Assembly (NCBI GenBank): GCA_946800325.1
Contig: OX326958.1
Coordinates: 878,001 to 942,000, forward strand
Direction of reading: 5' to 3'
DNA: 64,000 nt
Source of the DNA: Luzula sylvatica
Lineage: Eukaryota; Streptophyta; Magnoliopsida; Poales; Juncaceae
Shown here: piece by piece, positions 58,467 to 64,000 of the stretch
Numbering within the stretch: position 1 is the stretch's first letter
Layout of the letters: the number at the start of each line of letters is the position of its first letter
Translations under genes and position numbers: made by a program
The notes under the pieces: model-generated
What the model was told of the DNA's origin: nothing
Seen by the model: the letters and a program-made list of their open reading frames with translations, nothing else
Database searches by the model: none

Positions 58467-58670
58467 ATAAGTTGTGAAGTTCGTGGGAGCCTAAATACAC
58501 CTTCTGTGGTTGTCATGGTGATCTCCTTCACCGACTTCTACTAAACTCGTTAAATCGAAAATGAGTTGTGAAGTTCGTGTGAGCCCAAGTACGTAACCTC
58601 CTTGGTTGTCTTGGTGACTCATTCTCTAACTTCTACTAAACTCGATAACCGTCACTTTCGATAACCGTCA
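58467..58670. repeat. ~95-bp tandem duplication in the Gag-only element leader
   Basis: AAGTTGTGAAGTTCGTGGGAGCC...CTTCTACTAAACTCG recurs from about 58562 as GAGTTGTGAAGTTCGTGTGAGCC...CTTCTACTAAACTCG. A further short repeat GATAACCGTCA follows. Confidence 0.75.
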
Positions 58671-59002
58671 TTCTGATGCCAATTTGTTGGGATTTTCAGG
58701 ATATTTATTTATTTGGGGACATAATTTGGGAGTTGTGCAGAGTATCAAATATAATAAAGAAATTGGATGAACAAATAACTTCCACGGAGAGAGAGACAGA
58801 GAGCAATGGCTCTTTTAATTTTTAATTTTTCCCTGTTCGCTACAATACACGAGTTCCTATATATAGGGCTCTTATATGTCCCCAATAGACACACCCTTTC
58901 AAACATACATCCCTATCTATCTAAATTCTAGACACTTCTATTTAAATCAATATATTTATGTCAAGAGACATCTCCCGTTCACACACGAATACATTGAATA
59001 TT

Positions 59003-59093
59003 ATTCTTCATGGAGGAGAGGACGGTGACAGGTGGAGAGAGAGAGAGAGAAACGATGGAAGGGGTGGGTGGGTGGGTGGGTGGGTGTGTGTGT

Positions 59094-59124
<31 letters not shown>

Positions 59125-59524
59125 GGGGGGGTTAAGAGATCTTTCCCTTGATCTCTTTCTGAAACAAGACATGATCTTTAAACGGAAAAGTTAAACATAA
59201 ATTAAAGTTAATTAAATCAAACACATCTCATGATTAAATCCAACTGTTATAGAAATGTGCGGACATGATACTGTCCAATGAGCATTGGACATGCTCGGCT
59301 CCCCGCAATTAAATCCAACGGGTAAGAGATCTTTCCCTTGATCTGTTACTGAAACAAGACATGATCTTTAAACGGAAAAGGTAAACAGAAGTTAAAGTTA
59401 ATTAAATCAAACACATCTCATGATTAAATCCATCGGTTATAGAAATGTGCGGACATGATCCTGTTCAATGAGCATTGGACATGCTCGGCTCCCCGCAATT
59501 ATAGTATGTATGGAGCATATATGA
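59003..59524 (+). repeat. Segmental duplication, copy 2, with internal ~190-bp tandem duplication
   Basis: Homologous to 55031-55298. Inside it the block TAAGAGATCTTTCCCTTGATCT...GGACATGCTCGGCTCCCCGCAATTA is present twice (from 59133 and 59323). It carries GGGTGGGTGGGTG, (GT)n and 24 G (59108-59131) where copy 1 has GGGGTGGGGGGTGGGG. Confidence 0.8.
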
Positions 59525-59981
59525 ATGATTCGAGTTTAAAATTGCTAATGCAGATTATTTGATGATGATTAAAAAAATAAGACAGATAATACATATGTGA
59601 TATATAATACAAATACTATGCTTTCCTCCAAAAAGTCAAATTAATGAAGCTCTCTAATATAATAATATGGGAAATATATATAATAAACATTTCAGAACAA
59701 TTTGCAAAGAAATTCCTTACATTGTACCCACACTGCATAAAATCTCTATTACTGAAAATTATATTTGATTTCATTTGTCAGTTCTTACAAAAAACAAGTA
59801 TGTCTGATTTGAATGAACTTTGAGGAGCTGAAAAAAGACGACAGAGACAATTATGAATTATCTAAATATTATAGTATCGCAAAGCCACTATTATTTTTTT
59901 TTATTTTTTTTATAGTAAATTAATAATTATACAGGATATTACAGTACGTGCTATTACTATACGTTATATTATATGTACTCA
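59525..59981. other. Non-genic stretch
   Basis: AATAAGACAGATAATACATATGTGA at 59577 matches 57214-57238, the DNA left of the Gag-only element. The rest is AT-rich without a gene. Confidence 0.5.
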
Positions 59982-59990
59982 ATAATATTA

Positions 59991-60045
59991 GAGGCCATTT
60001 ATCATGCCCCCCATTTCCCCCACTATTCACGATGTGTGTGTGTGT

Positions 60046-60076
<31 letters not shown>

Positions 60077-60362
60077 GGGGGGGGGGTGGTGTGTGTGTGT
60101 GTGTGTTTGCTAATAACCATCTCCAAAATTTGTATCCACCGAATTATATCAATCGTTAATTGAAATTATTAATTATGTTAACCACTAATACAATTGTATT
60201 ACGTGTTAATTACATTTGAATTAAACGTTAATTCAAAACACAATTAACCGTCAATTGAAATGAGGGTACAAATTGGAGATGGATAATTATACCATACCCC
60301 ACTCATGATGCAACTCAATCAAAACTGCTGTGGTGAATTTGAGGGGCATGGTAAAATTTCCC
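59991..60362. mobile_element. Mutator-like MITE, 372 bp, with (GT)n and poly-G
   Basis: Left end GAGGCCATTTATCATGCCCCCCATTTCCCCCACTA and right end (reverse complement GGGAAATTTTACCATGCCCCTCAAATTCACCACAG) are imperfect inverted repeats. Flanks ATAATATTA (59982-59990) and ATAAAATTA (60363-60371) match at 8 of 9. The centre has (GT)n, 27 G (60060-60086), then (GT)n, and TTAATTG repeats. Confidence 0.65.
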
Positions 60363-60371
60363 ATAAAATTA

Positions 60372-60756
60372 TTTGATTTTAACAGAAAAATATATTTGAT
60401 TTTACAGAACAAAGAGCAAAACTATTTACGTTATTGAAACATATATTTTACATTTACCACTCTTTGCCCACAATTTACATTGCCAAAAATTATTTGTAAG
60501 GAATCAGAGAACTAAGAAAAAAGATATAAGTTGTAAAGTTTTCTAACTAGTTCTGATTATTACAATACTTTCCAAGATTTGGATATCTCCCACTGCAATT
60601 AGAAAAGATAAACATTTGTGAGCACCATTCCAATTATTTCAATAATATGATTTAGGGGTCAAGGATACTATTTTAGTCGATACATTCCTCGTCATAATTG
60701 ATATATTCTTAGCTCATAATATAATATAGATAGAAAATAAACAAACAAACTACAGA
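60372..60756. other. Non-genic stretch
   Basis: AT-rich; nothing recognised. Confidence 0.4.
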
Positions 60757-61606
60757 CTTCATCGCCGCCTCCACCGGATAACTCTAATTCCCCGCCTCTT
60801 TTACCATATATCTTTCTTTCGCCTCCCCCTCCACAAGATAACTTGAGTTCAATGCCCCCTCCGCCGTATAACTCCACTTGCCCGTCGCCGCCTCCGCCAA
60901 ATAATTATACTATGTTGTTGCCCCACTAAATAACTCGACTTCACCGCCACCTCCACCGAATAGCTCTACTTCGCTGCCCCCGCCACCCCCGGATAAGTCT
61001 ACAATGTCGCCACCTCCACCGGATAACTTGATTTCATCGCCGCTTCCACCGGATAACTCTACTTCCCCGCCACTTTTGCCATATACCTTTTTTCCACCCC
61101 CGTCTCCACCAGATAACCCGACTTCATTGCCGCCTTCATCGGATAACTCCCCTTCCACACACACACACACACACACACAGAGATAACTCAACAATATCGA
61201 TGCCTCCACCATATAACTCGACTTCACAACCTCCTTCATCGACTAACTGTACTTCGCCGCCTCCGCCTCCCCCAAACTCTACTATGCCGCTATCTCGACC
61301 AAATAACTCTACGTCACCCCTGCCGCTACATAACTCGACTTCCTTGTCGCCTCCACCAAATAAATTTACTTTCCCCCCACCCCCACCCCCCGCCTCTCCT
61401 AGATAACTCTACTATGTCACCCCCACCGCCAGATAACTCGACTTCACCACCGCTTCACCAAATAACTCTACTTCCATTTCGCCTCTATATAATATTATTC
61501 CACCTCCATCTCCACCAAAAAATTCTATTTCGCCGCCGTCTCCTCCATCAGGCAACTCGACTTCATCGCAGCCAGATAACACTACATCACCCCACCATAT
61601 AAATCA
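60757..61606 (+). pseudogene. Decayed proline-rich (extensin-like) repeat sequence
   Basis: Degenerate units of the form TCGCCGCCTCCACCGGATAACTCTACT recur about 25 times. On the plus strand they translate as SPPPPDNSTSPP-type repeats, like hydroxyproline-rich cell-wall proteins. On the minus strand they read as GGGGEVELSGGGGDE. The frame is not continuous: usable stretches 61004-61186, 61200-61406 and 61414-61602 are in three different frames. A (CA)n tract (61156-61180) followed by a stop separates the first two. No signal peptide or terminal domain is seen. It may be a dead extensin-like gene or a minisatellite of such origin. Which strand was coding is not certain. Confidence 0.5.
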
Positions 61607-61904
61607 TCACCGCTCCCCCATTATACACCATATTAGAGGTTTTAGAATACCTCATCGTAATTTCTCCCTGTTGTTATTGAGCGCCTTAAGCAACTTGGTA
61701 TTTTTTTTCTTTTCATTCTATGAATATTTGAGTATATGTATTGTTGTAGCTGTATTCATTATCTAAATCCATCTTTTTGCTTCTTGTAACGGATGCAGAT
61801 TGTTTTAATTATTAACTTTTATTCCGTGGAACTAATATATAATGCTTACATTTATTCGAAGGAGTAAAAAACATCATCAAATTTGAACCTTACATGAAAA
61901 TCCA
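61607..61904. other. Spacer between the proline-rich repeat and the satellite
   Basis: AT-rich single-copy-looking DNA without a gene. Confidence 0.4.
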
Positions 61905-64000
61905 TATTCTACACATCATGAAAATAAAGCATTTTGCTCGTGTTATACTTCAATTTTAACATTTAAAAAAAATATGATAATTGCTTTTTTTTTTTGAAGG
62001 GTGTTAGACTTCATTTTTGCATTTTTAAGAAATTTTGAACAAATAGAAAGTTGTGTGAGTTAGTCTTCTATAAAGAAGAATTTTCAGGACAACATGAAAA
62101 TTAAGCATTTTGCTCGTGCCGCACTTTGATTTTAACTTTTTGAAGAAAATATGATAATTAACTTTTTTTTGAAGGTGTTAGACTTCCCCTTTAAAATTTT
62201 TAAGAAGTTTTTGAAAAAAATACAAATTCGTATGTGTTCCTTTTCAGTTACGAAGTCTTTTGAGGACAACATAAAAATAAATCATTTCCCTCGTGTTACA
62301 CTTTAATTTTAACATTTTTAAGAAAATATGACAATTGAATTTTTTTAATGTGGTAGACTTCATTTTTGCATTTTTAAGAAATTTTTGAAAAATTAGAAAT
62401 TTGCGTGTGTTAGTCTTATATTACGGAGTATTTTGAGGACAACGTGAGAATTAAGCATTTTGCTCATTTTACACTTCAATTTTAAATTTTTTAAGAAAAT
62501 ATGGTAATTAATTTTTTTTAAGATGTTAGACTTCACTTTTACAATTTTTAACAAATTTTTGAAAAATAGAAAAAATTATTTGTGTTAGTCTTCTATTACG
62601 AAGAATTTTTTGGACAATATGAAAATTAGGCATTTTGCTCGTCTTACACTTCAATTTTAACATATTTAAGAAAATATGATAATTGGCTTTTTTTGAAGGT
62701 GTCAGAATTCACTTTTAGAATTTTTAAAAGGTTTTTGAAAAAAATAGAAATTTGTATGTGTTAGTCTTCTAATTACGAATTATTTTGAGGACAACATGAA
62801 ACTAAAGCATTTTGCTCGTGTTACACTTCAATTTTAATATTTTTAAGAAAATATTACAATTGACTTTTTGTAAGGTGTGAGACTTCAATTTTGCATTTTT
62901 AAGAAATTTTTGAAAAATTAGAAATTTGTGTGTTAGTCTTCTATTACGGAGTATTTTGAGGACTACATGAAAATTAAGCATTTTGCTCATGTTACATTTC
63001 AATTTTAACATTTTTAAGAAAATATGATAACTGAGTTTTTTTGAAGTTATTGGACTTCATTTTTGTATTTTTAAGAAATTTTTGAATAAATAATTTTTTT
63101 GTTTGTTAGTCTCTATTACGGAGTATTTTTAGGACAACATGAAAATTAAGCATTTTGCTCATGTCACACTTCAATTTTAACATTTTTAAGAAAATTTGAT
63201 AATTGACTTTTTTTAAGGTATTAGACTTCACTTTTAACATTTTTAAGAATTTTTTGAATAAATGGATATTTGTATGTGTTAGTCTTCTATTACGATGTAT
63301 TTTGAGGATAACACGGAACTAAGCATCTTGCTCGTGTTACACTTCAATTTTAACATTTTTAAGAAAATATGATAATTGACTTTTTTTTTGAAGGTGTTAG
63401 ACTTCATTTTTGCATTTTTTTTTGAAAAAATAGAAATTTGTGTTTGTTAGTCTTCTATTACGAAGAGTTTCGAGGACAACATGAAAATTAAGCATTTTGA
63501 TCGTTTCACACTTTAGTTTTAACATCTTTAAGAAAATATGACAATTGACTTTTTTTTTAAGGTGTTAGACTTCACTTTTAGCATTTTTAAGAAGTTTTTT
63601 AAAAAAATAGAAATTTGTATGTGTTAGTCTTCTATTTCGATGTAATTTGAGGACAACATAAAAATAAAGCATTTTTCTCGTGTTATACCTCAATTTTAAC
63701 ATTTTTTAAGAAAATATGACAATTGACTTTTTTAAGGTGTTACACTTCATTTTTTGCATTTTTAAGAAATTTTTGAAAAATTAGAAGTTTGTGTGTGTTA
63801 GTCTTCTATTACAGACTATTTTGGGGACAACATGAAAATTAAACATTTTGCTCGTTTACAATTCAATTTTAATATTTTTGAGTAAATATGATAATTGACT
63901 TTTTTTAAAGTATTAGTCTTCATTTTTGCATTTTTAATTTTTTTGGAAAAATAGAAATTTGTGTGTGTTAGTCTTCAATTATGAAGATTTTTTAGAACTA
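61905..64000. repeat. AT-rich tandem satellite, ~174-bp unit, at least 12 units
   Basis: The marker word GCATTTTGCTCGTG (or a close variant) has its first A at 61931, 62107, 62284, 62457, 62632, 62809, 62980, 63152, 63325, 63494, 63671 and 63845, so spacing is 169-177 bp. Each unit also contains TTACACTTCAATTTTAACATTTTTAAGAAAATATG, GGTGTTAGACTTCA and TTAGTCTTCTATTACGAAG in fixed order. Units differ by scattered substitutions and short T-run indels. The array continues past the window edge. Open frames in it are short and meaningless. Confidence 0.95.

Larger units (their letters stand above)
57243..59007 (-). mobile_element. Gag-only Ty1/copia-type LTR element
   Basis: Two ~330-bp direct repeats (57243-57578 and 58685-59007), both starting TGTTGGGATTTTCA and ending GAATATTATTCT, flank 1.1 kb that encodes only Gag on the minus strand. 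A primer binding site (minus strand TTGGCATCAG, about 58682-58673) lies directly inside the right LTR, which is thus the 5' LTR. Protease, integrase and reverse transcriptase are absent, so the element depended on others for movement. The LTRs have many differences and short indels, so it is older than the copia at 15931. No target duplication was found. Confidence 0.8.

Noticed and set aside
61905..64000. CRISPR-like array
   Set aside because: The repeats are contiguous ~174-bp monomers without unique spacers, in a plant nuclear context. It is satellite DNA.

Overview
This is nuclear DNA of a flowering plant, almost certainly a eudicot. The evidence is a nine-exon plastid-targeted ADP-glucose pyrophosphorylase gene, two coiled-coil NLR resistance genes, and plant-type transposons (Ale-like copia, L1-type LINE, Helitron, Tourist, Mutator-like MITEs) in strongly AT-rich DNA. 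I cannot name the species. Only three loci look like intact host protein genes: NLR 1 (7445-10129), NLR 2 (33091-35784) and the AGPase small subunit (45599-48359, spliced). Most of the rest is transposons in various states of decay.

Layout. 1-7.3 kb: a Helitron 3' end, a small MITE with a 9-bp target duplication, long AT-rich filler, GT/GA microsatellites and a GATACGG-rich Mutator-like MITE. 7.3-10.5 kb: NLR 1 with a TATA box and a 3'UTR intron. 10.5-15.3 kb: a 1064-bp Tourist-like element and a second Helitron terminus. 15.3-24.8 kb: a four-level nest. A LINE lies in the 3' LTR of a copia element, the copia lies in an old CCGGTT-rich TIR element, and that element interrupts a plastid trnG-UCC fragment. 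Each of the three insertions has its own target-site duplication. 24.8-31.4 kb: filler, a third Helitron terminus, a 37-C homopolymer and CT repeats. 31.4-36.4 kb: a near-perfect 170-nt hairpin MITE, a second GATACGG MITE, a triplicated 36-bp promoter repeat, and NLR 2.

36.4-45.5 kb: tandem repeats, a CCTAGGCGG-rich MITE and a long-TIR MITE just upstream of the AGPase gene. 45.5-48.4 kb: the AGPase gene. 48.9-53.6 kb: a diverged 560-660 bp direct repeat flanking two further TIR elements. 54-60.4 kb: a tandemly duplicated mosaic of TCCAATGCTCATTGGA elements, broken by a gag-only LTR element. 60.7-61.6 kb: a decayed proline-rich repeat sequence. 61.9 kb to the end: at least 12 units of a ~174-bp AT-rich satellite that runs out of the window.

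The two NLRs are recent paralogs that also share the 3'UTR. They act in pathogen sensing. The AGPase gene belongs to starch synthesis and has no functional link to them. The most notable pattern is a dense set of unrelated-looking short TIR elements that share 9-bp target duplications and several of which share a terminal motif, concentrated in the 5' flanks of all three genes.
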